Source: Liolophura sinensis
Lineage: Eukaryota > Mollusca > Polyplacophora > Chitonida > Chitonidae
Assembly (NCBI RefSeq): GCF_032854445.1
Contig: NW_027018025.1
Span: forward strand, 49,526 to 113,525
DNA: 64,000 bases
Direction of reading: 5' to 3'
Shown here: piece after piece, positions 11,985 to 26,568 of the stretch
How positions within the stretch are numbered: position 1 is the stretch's first letter
How the letters are laid out: every line of letters begins with the position of its first letter
The notes under the pieces: model-generated
The model's database searches: none
What the model was told of the DNA's origin: nothing
The model's input: the letters and a program-made list of their open reading frames with translations, nothing else
Program-made: the position numbers and the translations under genes

Positions 11985-13806
11985 TGACAACAGACCCACA
12001 TGAATAAGGTGCCAAAAGATGCGGAATTTAGCCAGGCATCGGCAGCTGTTGAAAAATTGCAAATTTTCCTGGTTTCCATGGAGTAAGAGCCGTTGCTGGG
12101 CACGTGATTATGACATCAATGATCATTCAATTGTCACTACAGCCAAAAGTATTGGTCGGAGATCAACGCGGTTTGCACCATTCCATTTCTCGTCACAAAA
12201 TACGTCGGATTAGCCTCTTGTCAGCAGCACTGGAACAATTTTTCGAATTTTGCATTTTTGCCTGGTCTTTTTGTTAATTGAAATCGGCTACACTGTACTC
12301 TGTACAACCGCGACTGGTCATTACTATATTCAACTATTGACTATATGTTATGTGCCCTTCGGTAGCCCAGAAGACGTCAAATCTTTGGGCTAAGCCCATT
12401 TAACTCAACCAGCAATTGTCTTACTTCTAAGTCCAAGACAATCTCAATGTCTTTATCTACGTGTAGAAAAACCACACCATTTGTACATGAAAAACACAAG
12501 GTACTTGATACAGTCTGCTGTAAAAAGTACAACTGAACACTGACCCACTTCAGTAAGGTGCCAAAAGATGAGGAATTGAGCCAGGCATCGGCAGCTGTTG
12601 AAAAATTGCAAATTTCCCTGGTTTCCATGGAGTAAGAGCCGTTGCTACGCACGTGATTATGACATAAATGATCATTGAATTGTCACTACAGCCAAAAGTA
12701 TTGGTCGGAGAGCAACGCAGATTGCACCATTCGATTTCTCGTCACAAAATACGTCGGATTAGCCTCTTACTAGTTGCACTGGAACAGTTTTTCCACTTTT
12801 GCATTATTGCCTGGTCTTTTTGTTAATTGAAATCGGCTACACTGTACTCTGTACAATCGCGACTGGTCATTACTATATTCAACTTTTGACTATAAGTTAT
12901 GTGCCCTTCGGTAGCCCAGAAGACCTGAAATCTTTGGGCCAAGCCCATTTAACTCACTCAGCAATTGTCTTATTTCTAAGTGCAAGACAATCTCAATGTC
13001 TTTATCTACGTGTAGAAAAACCACACCATTTGTACATAAAAAACACAAGGTACTTGATACAGTCTGCTGTAAAAAGTACAACTAAACACTGACCCACATT
13101 TATCAGGTGCCAAAAGATGCGGAATTGGGCCAGGCATCGGCAGCTGTTAAAAAATTGCAAATATCCCTGGTTTCCATGGAGTAAGAGCCGTTGCTGTGCA
13201 CGTGATTATGACATCAATGATCATTGAATTGTCGCTACAGCCAAAAGTATTGGTCGGAGAGCAACGCGGTTTGCACCATTCGATTTCTCGTCACAAAATA
13301 CGTCGGATTAGCCTCTTACCAGCAGCACTGGAACATTTTTTCCACTTTTGCATTTTTGCCTGGTCTTTTTGTTAATTGAAATCGGCTACACTGTACTCTG
13401 TACAATCGCGACTGGTCATTACTATATTCAACTTTTGACTATAAGTTATGTGCCCTTCGGCAGCCCAGAAGACCTGAAATCTTTGGGCTAAGCGCATTTA
13501 ACTCACCCAGCAATTGTGTCACTTCTAAGTGCAAGACAATCTCAATGTCTTTAATTACGTGTAGAAAAACCACACCTTTTGTACATAAAAATCACAAGGT
13601 ACTTGATACAGTCTGCTGTAAAAAGTACAACTGACAACAGACCCACATGAATAAGGTGCCAAAAGATGCGGAATTTAGCCAGGCATCGGCAGCTGTTGAA
13701 AAATTGCAAATTTTCCTGGTTTCCATGGAGTAAGAGCCGTTGCTGGGCACGTGATTATGACATCAATGATCATTCAATTGTCACTACAGCCAAAAGTATT
13801 GGTCGG
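11985..13806 (+). repeat. Re-copied three-unit repeat segment (offset 4,941 bp from 7,044-8,865)
   Basis: From about 11,985 the sequence follows the type 3, type 1, type 2 order of the 1,647-bp repeat with an offset of 9 x 549 bp. It shares GACAACAGACCCACATGAAT, GGAATTTAGCC, AGATGAGGAATTGAGCC and CATTATTGCCTGG with the 7.0-8.9 kb stretch. The match stops near 13,806, where this copy has CAACGCAGTGTGC rather than CAACGCGGTTTGC. The left edge lies inside the monomer starting at 11,737, which makes that monomer a hybrid. Confidence 0.75.
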
Positions 13807-16800
13807 AGAGCAACGCAGTGTGCACCATTCGATTTCTCCTCACAAAATACGTCGGATTAGCCTCTTGTCAGCAGCACTGGAACAATTTTTCGAATTTTGC
13901 ATTTTTGCCTGGTCTTTTTGGTAATTGAAATCGGCTACACTGTACTATGTACAACCGCGACTGGTCATTACTATATTCAACTTTTGACTATAAGTTATGT
14001 GCCCTTCGGTAGCCCAGAAGACGTCAAATCTTTGGGCTCAGCCCATTTAACTCACCCAGCAATTGTCTTACTTCTAAGTCCAAGACAATCTCAATGTCTT
14101 TAACTACGTGTAGAAAAACCACACCATTTGTACATGAATAACAGAAGGTACTTGATACAGTCTGCTGTAAAAAGTACAACTGAACACTGACCCACTTCAG
14201 TAAGGTGCCAAAAGATGCGGAATTCAGCCAGGCATCGGCAGCTGTTGAAAAATTGCAAATTTCCCTGGTTTCCATGGAGTAAGAGCCGTTGCTACGCACG
14301 TGATTATGACATCAATGATCATTCAATTGTCGCTACAGCCAAAAGTATTGGTCGGAGAGAAACGCGGATTGCACCATTCGATTTCTCGTCACAAAATACG
14401 TCGGATTAGACTCTTACTAGTAGCACTGGAACAGTTTTTCCACTTTTGCATTTTTGCCTGGTCTTTTTGTTAATTGAAACCGGCTACACTGTACTCTGTA
14501 CAATCGCGACTGGTCATTACTATATTCAACTTTTGACTATAAGTTATGTGCTCTTCGGTAGCCCAGAAGACGTCAAATCTTTGGGCCAAGCCCATTGAAC
14601 TCACCCAGCAATTGTCTTATTTCTAAGTCCAAGACAATCTCAATATCTTTATCTACGTGTAGAAAAACCACACCATTTGTACATAAAAATCACAAGGTAC
14701 TTGATACAGTCTGCTGAAAAGAGTACAACTGACAACAGACCCACATGAATAAGGTGCCAAAAGATGCGGAATTTAGCCAGGCATCGGCAGCTGTTGAAAA
14801 ATTGCAAATATCCCTGGTTTCCATGGAGTAAGAGCCGTTACTGGGCACGTGATTATGACATCAGTGATCATTCAATTGTCGCTACAGCCAAAAGTATTGG
14901 TCAGAGAGCAACGCGGTTTGTACCATTCGATTTCTCGCCACAAAATACGTCGGATTAGCCTCTTACTAGTAGCACTGGAACAGTTTTTTCCACTTTTGCA
15001 TTTTTGCCTGGTCTTTTTGTTAATTGAAATCGGCTACACTGTACTCTGTACAATCGCGACTGGTCATTACTATATTCAACTTTTGACTATAAGTTATGTG
15101 CCCTTCGGTAGCCCAGAATACCAGAAATCTTTGGGCTAAGCCCATTTAACTCACCCAGCAATTGTGTTACTTCTAAGTGCAAGACAATCTCAATGTCTTT
15201 ATTTACGTGTAGAAAAAACCACCCCTTTTGTACATAAAAATCACAAGGTACTTGATACAGTCTGCTGTAAAAAGTACAACTGACAACAGACCCACATAAA
15301 TAAGGTGCCAAAAGATGCGGAATTGGGCCAGGCATCGGCAGCTGTTGAAAAATTGCAAATTTCCCTGGTTTCCATGGAGTAAGAGCCGTTGCTGGGCACG
15401 TGATTATGACATCAATGATCATTCAATTGTCGCTACAGCCAAAAGTATTGCTCGGAGAGAAACGCGGATTGCACCATTCGATTTCTCGTCACAAAATACT
15501 TCGGATTAGCCTCTTACCAGTAGCACTGGAACAGTTTTCCCACTTTTGCATTTTTGCCTGGTCTTTTTGTTAATTGAAACCGGCTACATTGTACTCTGTA
15601 CAATCGCGACTGGTCATTACTATATTCAACTTTTGACTATAAGTTATGTGCCCTTCGGTAGCCCAGAAGACCTGAAATCTTTGGGCCCAGCCCATTTAAC
15701 TCACCCAGCATATGTCTTACTTCTAAGTGCAAGACAATCTCAATGTCTTGATCTACGTGTAGAAAAACCACACCATTTGTACATAAAAAAACACAAGGTA
15801 CTTGATACAGTCTGCTGTAAAAAGTACAACTGAACACTGACCCACATTTATAAGGTGCCAAAAGATGCGGAATTGGGCCAGGCATCGGCAGCTGTTAAAA
15901 AATTGCAAATATCCCTGGTTTCCATGGAGTAAGAGCCGTTACTGGGCACGTGATTATGACATAAATGATCAGTGAATTGTCGCTACAGCCAAAAGTATTG
16001 GTCAGAGAGCAACGCGGTTTGCACCATTCGATTTCTCGCCACAAAATACGTCGGATTAGCCTCTTACTAGTAGCACTGGAACAGTTTTTCCACTTTTGCA
16101 TTTTTGCCTGGTCTTTTTGTTAATTGAAATCGGCTACACTGTACTCTGTACAATCGCGACTGGTCATTACTATTTTCAACTTTTGACTATAAGTTATGTG
16201 CCCTTCGGTAGCCCAGAAGACGTCAAATCTTTGGGCTAAGCGCATTTAACTCACCCAGCAATTGTCTTACTTCTAAGTGCAAGACAATCTCAATGTCTTT
16301 ATTTACGTGTAGAAAAACCACACCTTTTGTACATAAAAGTCACAAGGTACTTGATACAGTCTGCTGTAAAAAGTACAACTGACAACAGACCCACATAAAT
16401 AAGGTGCCAAAAGATGCGGAATTGGGCCAGGCATCGGCAGCTGTTGAAAAATTGCAAATATCCCTGGTTTCCATGGAGTAAGAGCCGTTGCTACGCACGT
16501 GATTATGACATCAATGATCATTCAATTGTCGCTACAGCCAAAAGTATTGGTCGGAGAGAAACGCGGATTGCACCATTCGATTTCTCGTCACAAAATACGT
16601 CGGATTAGACTCCTACTAGTAGCACTGGAACAGTTTTTCCACTTTTGCATTTTTGCCTGGTCTTTTTGTTAATTGAAACCGGCTACACTGTACTCTGTAC
16701 AATCGCGACTGGTCATTACTATATTCAACTTTTGACTATAAGTTATGTGCCCTTCGGTAGCCCAGAAGACCTGAAATCTTTGGGCCAAGCCCATTTAACT

Positions 16801-19800
16801 TACCCAGCAATTGTCTTACTTCTAAGTGCAAGACAATCTCAATGTCTTTATTTACGTGTAGAAAAACCACACCTTTTGTACATAAAAGTCACAAGGTACT
16901 TGATACAGTCTGCTGTAAAAAGTACAACTGACAACAGACCCACATAAATAAGGTGCCAAAAGATGCGGAATTGGGCCAGGCATCGGCAGCTGTTGAAAAA
17001 TTGCAAATTTCCCTGGTTTCCATGGAGTAAGAGCCGTTGCTACGCACGTGATTATGACATCAATGATCATTCAATTGTCGCTACAGCCAAAAGTATTGGT
17101 CGGAGAGAAACGCGGATTGCACCATTCGATTTCTCGTCACAAAATACGTCGGATTAGACTCTTACTAGTAGCACTGGAACAGTTTTTCCACTTTTGCATT
17201 TTTGCCTGGTCTTTTTGTTAATTGAAACCGGCTACACTGTACTCTGTACAATCGCGACTGGTCATTACTATATTCAACTTTTGACTATAAGTTATGTGCC
17301 CTTCGGTAGCCCAGAAGACCTGAAATCTTTGGGCCAAGCCCATTTAACTCACCCAGCAATTGTCTTATTTCTAATTCCAAGACAATCTCAATATCGTTAT
17401 CTACGTGTAGAAAAACCACACCATTTGTACATAAAAAACACAAGGTACTTGATACAGTCTGCTGTAAAAAGTACAACTAAACACTGACCCACATTTATAA
17501 GGTGCCAAAAGATGCGGAATTGGGCCAGGCATCGGCAGCTGTTAAAAAATTGCAAATATCCCTGGTTTCCATGGAGTAAGAGCCGTTGCTGGGCACGTGA
17601 TTATGACATCAATGATCATTCAATTGTCGCTACAGCCAAAAGTATTGGTCGGAGAGCAACGCGGTTTGCACCATTCGATTTCTCGTCACAAAATACGTCG
17701 GATTAGCCTCTTACTAGCAGCACTGGAACATTTTTTCCACTTTTGCATTTTTGCCTGGTCTTTTTGTTAATTGAAACCGGCTACACTGTACGGTGTACAA
17801 TCGCGACTGGTCATTACTATATTCAACTTTTGACTATAAGTGATGTGCCCTTCGGTAGCCCAGAAGACGACAAATCTTTGGGCTAAGACCATTTAACTCA
17901 CCCAGCAATTGTCTTACTTCTAAGTGCAAGACAATCTCAATGTCTTTATCTACGTGTAGAAAAACCACACCATTTGTACGTGAAAAACACAAGGTACTTG
18001 ATACAGTCTGCTGTAAAAAGTACAACTGAACACTGACCCACTTCAGTAAGGTGCCAAAAGATGCGGAATTGAGCCAGGCATCGGCAGCTGTTGAAAAATT
18101 GCAAATTTCCCTGGTTTCCATGGAGTAAGAGACGTTGCTGGGCACGTGATTATGACATCAATGATCATTCAATTGTCACTACAGCCAAAAGTATTGGTCG
18201 GAGAGCAACGCGGTTTGCACCATTCGATTTCTCGTCACAAAATACGTCGGATTAGCCTCTTGCCAGCAGCACTGGAACAGTTTTTCTACTTTTGCATTTT
18301 TGCCTGGTGTTTTTGTTAATTGAAATCGGCTACACTGTACTCTGTACAATCGCGACTGGTCATTACTATATTCAACTTTTGACTATAAGTTATTTGCCCT
18401 TCGGTAGCCCAGAAGACCTGAAATCTTTGGGCCAAGCCCATTTAACTCACCCAGCAATTGTCTTACTTCTAAGTGCAAGACAATCTCAATGTCTTTATCT
18501 ACGTGTAGAAAAACCACACCATTTGTACATAAAAAAACACAAGGTACTTGATAGAGTCTGCTGAAAAAATACAACTAAACACTGACCCACATTTATAAGG
18601 TGCCAAAAGATGCGGAATTGGGCCAGGCATCGGCAACTGTTAAAAAATTGCAAATATCCCTGGTTTCCATGGAGTAAGAGCCGTTACTGGGCACGTGATT
18701 ATGACATCAATGGTCAGTTAATTGTCGCTACAGCCAAAAGTATTGCTCGGAGAGCAACGCGGTTTGCACCATTCGATTTCTCGCCACAAAATACGTCGGA
18801 TTAGACTTATACTAGTAGCACTGGGACAGTTTTTCCACTTTTGCATTTTTACCTGGTCTTTTTGTTAATTGAAATCGGCTACACTGTGCTCTGTACAATC
18901 GCGACTGGTCATTACTATATTCAACTTTTGACTATAAGTTATGTGCCCTTCGGTAGCCCAGATAACGTCAAATCTTTGGGCTAAGCCCATTTAACTCACC
19001 CAGCAATTGCCTTACTTCTAAGTCGAAAACAATGTCAATGTCTTTATCTACGTGTAGAAAAACAACACCAATTGTACATGAAAAACACAAGGTACTTGAT
19101 ACAGTCTGCTGTAAAAAGTACAACTTAACACTGACCCACTTCAGTAAGGTGCCAAAAGATGCGGAATTGAGCCAGGCATCGGCAGCTGTTGAAAAATTGC
19201 AAATTTCCCTGGTTTCCATGGAGTAAGAGACGTTGCTGGGCACGTGATTATGACATCAATGATCATTCAATTGTCACTACAGCCAAAAGTATTGGTCGGA
19301 GAGCAACGCGGTTTGCACCATTCGATTTTTCGTCACAAAATACGTCGGATTAGCCTCTTGCCAGCAGCACTGGAACAGTTTTTCCACTTTTGCATTTTTG
19401 CCTGGTGTTTTTGTTAATTGAAATCGGCTACACTGTACTCTGTACAATCGCGACTGGTCATTACTATATTCAACTTTTCATTATAAGTTATGTGCCCTTC
19501 GGTAGCCCAGAAGACGTCAAATCTTTGGGCTAAGCCCATTTAACTCACCCAGCAATTGTGTTACTTCTAAGTCGAAGACAATCTCAATGTCTTTATCTAC
19601 GTGTAGAAAAACCACACCATTTGTGCATAAAAAACACAAGGTACTTGATACAGTCTGCTGTAAAAAGTACAACTTAACACTGACCCACATAAATAAGGTG
19701 CCAAAAGATGCGGAATTGGGCCAGGCATCGGCAGCTATTAAAAAATTGCAAATATCCCTGGTTTCCATGGAGTAAGAGCCGTTACTGGGCACGTGATTAT

Positions 19801-22017
19801 GACATCAATGATCATTCAATTGTCGCTACAGCCAAAAGTATTGGTCAGAGAGCAACGCGGTTTGTACCATTCGATTTCTCGCCACAAAATACGTCGGATT
19901 AGCCTCTTACTAGTAGCACTGGAACAGTTTTTCCACTTTTGCATTTTTGCCTGGTCTTTTTGTTAATTGAAATCGGCTACACTGTACTCTGTACAATCGC
20001 GACTGGTCATTACTATATTCAACTTTTGACTATAAGTTATGTGCCCTTCGGTAGCCCAGAAGACCTGAAATCTTTGGGCCAAGCCCATTTAACTCACCCA
20101 GCAATTGTGTTACTTCTAAGTGCAAGACAATCTCAATGTTTTTATCTACGTGTAGAAAAACCACACCTTTTGTACATAAAAATCAAAAGGTACTTGATAC
20201 AGTCTGCTGTAAAAAGTACAACTGACAACAGGCCCACATAAATAAGGTGCCAAAAGATGCGGAATTGGGCCAGGCATCGGCAGCTGTTGAAAAATTGCAA
20301 ATATCCCTGGTTTCCATGGAGGAAGAGCCGTTGCTACGCACGTGATTATGACATCAATGATCATTGAATTGTCGCTACAGCCAAAAGTATTGGTCGGAGA
20401 GAAACGCGGATTGCACCATTCGATTTCTCGTCACAAAATACGTCGGATTAGACTCTTACTAATAGCACTGGAACAGTTTTTCCACTTTTGCATTTTTGCC
20501 TGGTGTTTTTGTTAATTGAAACCGGCTACACTGTACTCTGTACAATCGCGACTGGTCATTACTATATTCAACTTTTGACTATAAGTTATGTGCCCTTCGG
20601 TAGCCCAGAAGACCTGAAATCTTTGGGCTAAGCCCATTTAACTCACCCAGCAATTGTCTTACTTCTAAGTCCAAGACAATCTCAATGTCTTGATCTACGT
20701 GTAGAAAAACCAGACCATTTGTACATAAAAAAACACAAGGTACTTGATACAGTCTGCTGAAAAAATACAACTAAACACTGACCCACATTTATAAGGTGCC
20801 AAAAGATGCGGAATTGGGCCAGGCATTGGCAACTGTTAAAAAATTGCAAATATCCCTGGTTTCCATGGAGTAAGAGCCGTTACTGGGCACGTGATTATGA
20901 CATCAATGGTCAGTTAATTGTCGCTACAGCCAAAAGTATTGGTCAGAGAGCAACGCGGTTTGCACCATTCGATTTCTCGCCACAAAATACGTCGGATTAG
21001 CCTTATACTAGTAGCACTGGAACAGTTTTTCTACTTTTGCATTTTTACCTGGTCTTTTTGTTAATTGAAATCGGCTACACTGTGCTCTGTACAATCGCGA
21101 CTGGTCATTACTATATTCAACTTTTGACTATAAGTTATGTGCCCTTCGGTAGCCCAGAAGACGTCAAATCTTTGGGCCAAGCGCATTTAACTCACCCAGC
21201 AATTGCCTTACTTCTAAGTCGAAGACAATGTCAATGTCTTTATCTACGTGTAGAAAAACAACACCAATTGTACATGAAAAACACAAGGTACTTGATACAG
21301 TCTGCTGTAAAAAGTACAACTAAACACTGACCCACATTTATAAGGTGCGAAAAGATGCGGAATTGGGCCAGGCATCGGCAGCTGTTAAAAAATTGCAAAT
21401 ATCCCTGGTTTCCATGGAGTTAGAGCCGTTGCTGGGCACGTGATTATGACATCATTGAACATTGAATTGTCGCTACAGCCAAAAGTATTGGTCGGAGAGC
21501 AACGCGGTTTGCACCATTCGATTTCTCGTCACAAAATACGTCGGATTAGCCTCTTACCAGCAGCACTGGAACATTCTTTCCACTTTTGCATTTTTGCCTG
21601 GTCTTTTTGTTAATTGAAATCGGCTACACTATACTCTGTACAATCGCGACTGGTCATTACTATTTTCAACTTTTGACTATAAGTTATGTGCCCTTCGGTA
21701 GCCCAGAAGACCTGAAATCTTTGGGCCAAGTCCATTTAACTCACCCAGCAATTGTCTTATTTCTAAGTCCAAGACAATCTCAATGTCTTTATCTACGTGT
21801 AGAAGAACCAAACCATTTGTACATAATAAACACAAGGTACTTGATACAGTCTGCTGTAAAAAGTACAACTAAACACTGACTCACATTTATAAGGTGCCAA
21901 AAGATGCGGAATTGGGCCAGGCATCGGCAGCTGTTAAAAAATTGCAAATATCCCTTGTTTCCATGGAGTTAGAGCCGTTGCTGGGCACGTGATTATGACA
22001 TCAATGATCATTGAATT

Positions 22018-22049
22018 GTCGCTACAGCCAAAAGTATTGGTCGGAGAGC
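22018..22049. other. A-to-B family switch point (in-register recombination junction)
   Basis: The monomer starting at 21,622 is type A up to GAATTG at 22,017. It is type B from the second C of GAGCC at 22,050. The 32 bp between are identical in the two families, so the exchange cannot be placed more finely. The next phase motif is 549 bp away, so the register is kept. Just downstream come private markers, CGGGTTAACGTTC and TTTTTCCTCTTTTGG, that reappear at the 47.4-kb junction. Confidence 0.9.
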
Positions 22050-23270
22050 CACGCGGTTTGCACCATTCGATTTCTGGTCACAAAATACATCGGGTTAACG
22101 TTCTACCAAAAGCATTGGAACAATTTTTCCTCTTTTGGATTTTTGCATGGTCATTTTGCTAATTGAAATCGGCTACACTGTAATGTGTACCATGGCGTCT
22201 GGTCATTATTATATTAAACATTTGGCTATAAGTTATGTGCCCTTCGGTAGCCCAGAAGACCTCAAATCTTTGGGCCAAGCCCATTTAACTCACCCAGCAA
22301 TTTTCTTACTTCTAAGTCCAAGACAAACTCAATGTCTTTATCTACATGTAAAAAAACAACACCATTTGTATATAGAAAACGAATGGTACTTGATACAGTC
22401 CGCTCTAAAAACTACAATTGAACACTCACCCACATCAAACAGGTGCCAAAAGATGTAGAAGTGTGCCAGGCATCGGCAGGTGTTGAAAAAATTGAAAATT
22501 TCCCTGGTTTCCACGGAGTACGAGCCGTTGCTGGGCACGTGATTGTGACTTCAATCATTATTTACACGTCGCTACACCCAAAAGTATTGGTCGGAGAGCC
22601 ACACGGTTTGCACCATTCGATTTCTCGTCACAAAATACATCGGATTAAACTTTTACCAACAGCAATGGAACCATTTTTCCACTTTTGGATTTTTGCCTGG
22701 TCATTTTGCTAATTGAAATCGGCTACACTGCAATGTGTACTATGGCGACTGGTCATTACTATTTTAAACTATTGGCTATAAGTTATGTGCTCTACGGAAG
22801 CCCAGAGGACCTGAAATCTTTGGGCCAAGCCCATTTAACTCACCCAGCAATTTTCTTACTTCTAAGTCCAAGAAAAACGCAATGTCTTTATCTACATGTA
22901 GAAAAACAACACCATTTGTATATAGAAAACGAATAGTACTTGATACAGTCCGCTCTAAAAACTACATTTGAACACTCACCCACATCAAACAGGTGCCAAA
23001 ACATGCGGAAGTGTGCCAGGCATCGGCAGGTGTTGAAAAAATTGAAAATTTCTCTGGTTTCCAAGGAGTACGAGCCGTTGCTGGGCACGTGATTGTGACT
23101 TCAATCATTATTTACACGTCGCTACAGCCAAAAGTATTGGTCGGAGAGCCACGCGGTTTGCACCATTCGATTTCTCGTCACAAAATACATCCGATTAAAT
23201 TTTTACCAACAGCATTGGAACAATTGTTCCACTTTTGGATTTTTGCATGGTCATTTTGCTAATTGAAATC

Positions 23271-26200
23271 GGCTACACTGTAATGTGTACCATGGCGACT
23301 GGTCATTATTATATTAAACATTTGGCTATAAGTTATGTGCTCTTCGGTAGCCCAGAAGACCTCAAATCTTTGGGCCAAGCCCATTTAACTCACCCAGCAA
23401 TTTTCTTACTTCTAAGTCCAAGAAAATCTCAATGTCTTTATCTACATGTAGAAAAACAACACCATTTGTATATAGAAAACGAATGGTACTTGATACAGTC
23501 TGCTCTAAAAACTACAGTTGAACACTCACCCACATCAAACAGGTGCCAAAAGATGCGGAAGTGTGCCAGGCATCGGCAGGTGTTGAAAAGTTTGAAAATT
23601 TTCCTGGTTTCCAAGGAGTACAAGCCGTTGCTGGGCACGTGATTGTGACTTTAATCATTATTTACACGTCGCTACAGCCAAAAGTATTGGTCGGAGAGCC
23701 ACGCGGTTTGCACCATTCGATTTCTCGTCACAAAATACATCCGATTAAATTTTTACCAACAGCATTGGAACAATTGTTCCACTTTTGGATTTTTGCATGG
23801 TCATTTTGCTAATTGAAATCGGCTACACTGTAATGTGTACCATGGCGACTGGTCATTATTATATTAAACATTTGGCTATAAGTTATGTGCCCTTCGGTAG
23901 CCCAGAAGACCTCAAATCTTTGGGCCAAGCCCATTTAACTCACCCAGCAATTTTCTTACTTCTAAGTCCAAGAAAAACTCAATGTCTTTATCTACATGTA
24001 GAAAAACAACACCATTTGTATATAGAAAACGAATGGTACTTGATACAGTCCGCTCTAAAAACTACAATTGAACACTCACCCACATCAAACAGGTGCCAAA
24101 ACATGCGGAAGTGTGCCAGGCATCGGCAGGTGTTGAAAAACTTGCAAATTTGTCTGGTTTCCAAGGAGTACGAGCCGTTGCTGGGCACGTGATTGTGACT
24201 TCAATCATTATTTACACGTCGCTACAGCCAAAAGTATTGGTCGGAGAGCCACGCGATTTGCACCATTCGATTTCTCGTCACAAAATACATCGGGTTAGCC
24301 TTTTACCAACAGCATTGGAACAATTTTCCCACTTTTGGATTTTTGCATGGTCATTTTGCTAATTGAAATCGGCTACACTGTAATGTGTACCATGGCGTCT
24401 TGTCATTATTATATTAAACATTTGGCTCTAAGTTATGTGCCCTTCGGTAGCCCAGAAGACCTCAAATCTTTGGGCCAATCCCATTTAACTCACCCAGCTA
24501 TTTTCTTACTTCTAAGTCCAAGACAAACTCAATGTCTTTATCTACATGTAGAAAAACAACACCATTTGTATATAGAAAACGAATGGTACTTGATACAGTC
24601 CGCTCTAAAAACTACAATTGAACACTCACCCACATCAAACAGGTGCCAAAACATGCGGAAGTGTGCCAGGCATCGGCAGGTGTTGAAAAAATTGCAAATT
24701 TCCCTGGTTTCCAAGGAGTACAAGCCGTTGCTGGGCACGTGATTGTGACTTCAATCATTATTTACACGTCGCTACAGCCAAAAGTATTGGTCGGAGAGCC
24801 ACGCGGTTTGCACCATTCGAGTTCTCGTCACAAAATACATCGGGTTAACGTTTTACCAACAGCATTGGAACAATTTTTCCACTTTTGGATTTTTGCCTGG
24901 TCATTTTGCTAATTAAAATCGGCTACACTGTAATGTGTACCATGGCGTCTGGTCATTATTATATTAAACATTTGGCTATAAGTTATGTGCCCTTCGGTAG
25001 CCCAGAAGACCTCAAATCTTTGGGCCAAGCCCATTTAACTCACCCAGCAATTTTCTTACTTCTAAGTCCAAGACAATCTTAATGTTTTTATCTACATGTA
25101 GAAAAACAACACCATTTGTATATAGAAAACGAATGCTACTTGATACAGTCCGCTCTAAAAACTACAATTGAACACTCACCCACATCAAACAGGTGGCAAA
25201 CATGCGGAGGTGTGACAGGCATCGGCAGGTGTTGAAAAAATTGCAAATTTCTCTGGTTTCCAAGGAGTACAAGCCGTTGCTGGGCACGTGATTGTGACTT
25301 TAATCATTATTTACACGTCGCTACAGCCAAAAGTATTGGTCGGAGAGCCACGCGGTTTGCACCATTCGATTTCTCGTCACAAAATACATCCGATTAAATT
25401 TTTACCAACAGCATTGGAACAATTGTTCCACTTTTGGATTTTTGCATGGTCATTTTGCTAATTGAAATCGGCTACACTGTAATGTGTACCATGGCGACTG
25501 GTCATTATTATATTAAACATTTGGCTATAAGTTATGTGCTCTTCGGTAGCCCAGAAGACCTCAAATCTTTGGGCCAAGCCCATTTAACTCACCCAGCAAT
25601 TTTCTTACTTCTAAGTCCAAGAAAATCTCAATGTCTTTATCTACATGTAGAAAAACAACACCATTTGTATATAGAAAACGAATGGTACTTGATACAGTCT
25701 GCTCTAAAAACTACAGTTGAACACTCACCCACATCAAACAGGTGCCAAAAGATGCGGAAGTGTGCCAGGCATCGGCAGGTGTTGAAAAGATTGAAAATTT
25801 TCCTGGTTTCCAAGGAGTACAAGCCGTTGCTGGGCACGTGATTGTGACTTTAATCATTATTTACACGTCGCTACAGCCAAAAGTATTGGTCGGAGAGCCA
25901 CGCGGTTTGCACCATTCGATTTCTCGTCACAAAATACATCCGATTAAATTTTTACCAACAGCATTGGAACAATTGTTCCACTTTTGGATTTTTGCATGGT
26001 CATTTTGCTAATTGAAATCGGCTACACTGTAATGTGTACCATGGCGACTGGTCATTATTATATTAAACATTTGGCTATAAGTTATGTGCCCTTCGGTAGC
26101 CCAGAAGACCTCAAATCTTTGGGCCAAGCCCATTTAACTCACCCAGCAATTTTCTTACTTCTAAGTCCAAGAAAAACTCAATGTCTTTATCTACATGTAG

Positions 26201-26568
26201 AAAAACAACACCATTTGTATATAGAAAACGAATGGTACTTGATACAGTCCGCTCTAAAAACTACAATTGAACACTCACCCACATCAAACAGGTGCCAAAA
26301 CATGCGGAAGTGTGCCAGGCATCGGCAGGTGTTGAAAAACCTTGCAATTTGTCTGGTTTCCAAGGAGTACGAGCCGTTGCTGGGCACGTGATTGTGACTT
26401 CAATTATTATTTACACGTCGCTACAGCCAAAAGTATTGGTCGGAGAGCCACGCGGTTTGCACCATTCGATTTCTCGTCACAAAATACATCCGATTAGACT
26501 TTTACCAAAAGCATTGAAACAGTTTTTCCACTTTGGATGTTTGCATGGTCATTTTGCTAATTGAAATC
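23271..26568 (+). repeat. Local duplication of a two-monomer B segment (offset 2,199 bp)
   Basis: Units starting at 23,271 and 23,821 are nearly the same as those starting at 25,470 and 26,020. Both pairs share CTACAGTTGAACAC, ACATCCGATTAAATTTTTACC and CAATTGTTCCAC. The offset is four units minus one base. The last unit of the second copy has AACCTTGCAATTTG against AACTTGCAAATTTG in the first, a small paired change. Confidence 0.8.

Larger units (their letters stand above)
1..22049 (+). repeat. Family A satellite block (40 monomers, 549 bp)
   Basis: Unit starts fall at 1, 550, 1099, 1648, 2197, then 2953 and every 549 bp to 14,482, then 15,032, 15,582, 16,132, 16,681 and every 549 bp to 21,622. 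Diagnostic A bases include TGTACTCTGTACA just after phase zero, CTACGTGTAG near offset 170, TTCCATGGAGTAAG near offset 338 and GATTATGACATCA near offset 371. Three units between 14.5 and 16.1 kb are 550 bp because of single A or T insertions in homopolymers. Monomers differ by a few percent, more in some pairs. An open frame through the first 97 codons is closed in many copies by TAA in GGGCTAAGCCC. Confidence 0.95.

Noticed and set aside
23785-24192. Recurrent 135-codon open frame in family B units (and a 97-codon relative in family A), suggestive of a multi-copy small protein gene
   Set aside because: The frame starts at TTG, and the only nearby ATG (GCATGG) is GCCTGG in many copies. Stops (GGGCTAAGCCC in A, CATCTAG in M-type units) and frameshifts break it often, the opposite strand is also open for 60-100 codons, and most variable sites change the amino acid. 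Nothing suggests selection on a protein.
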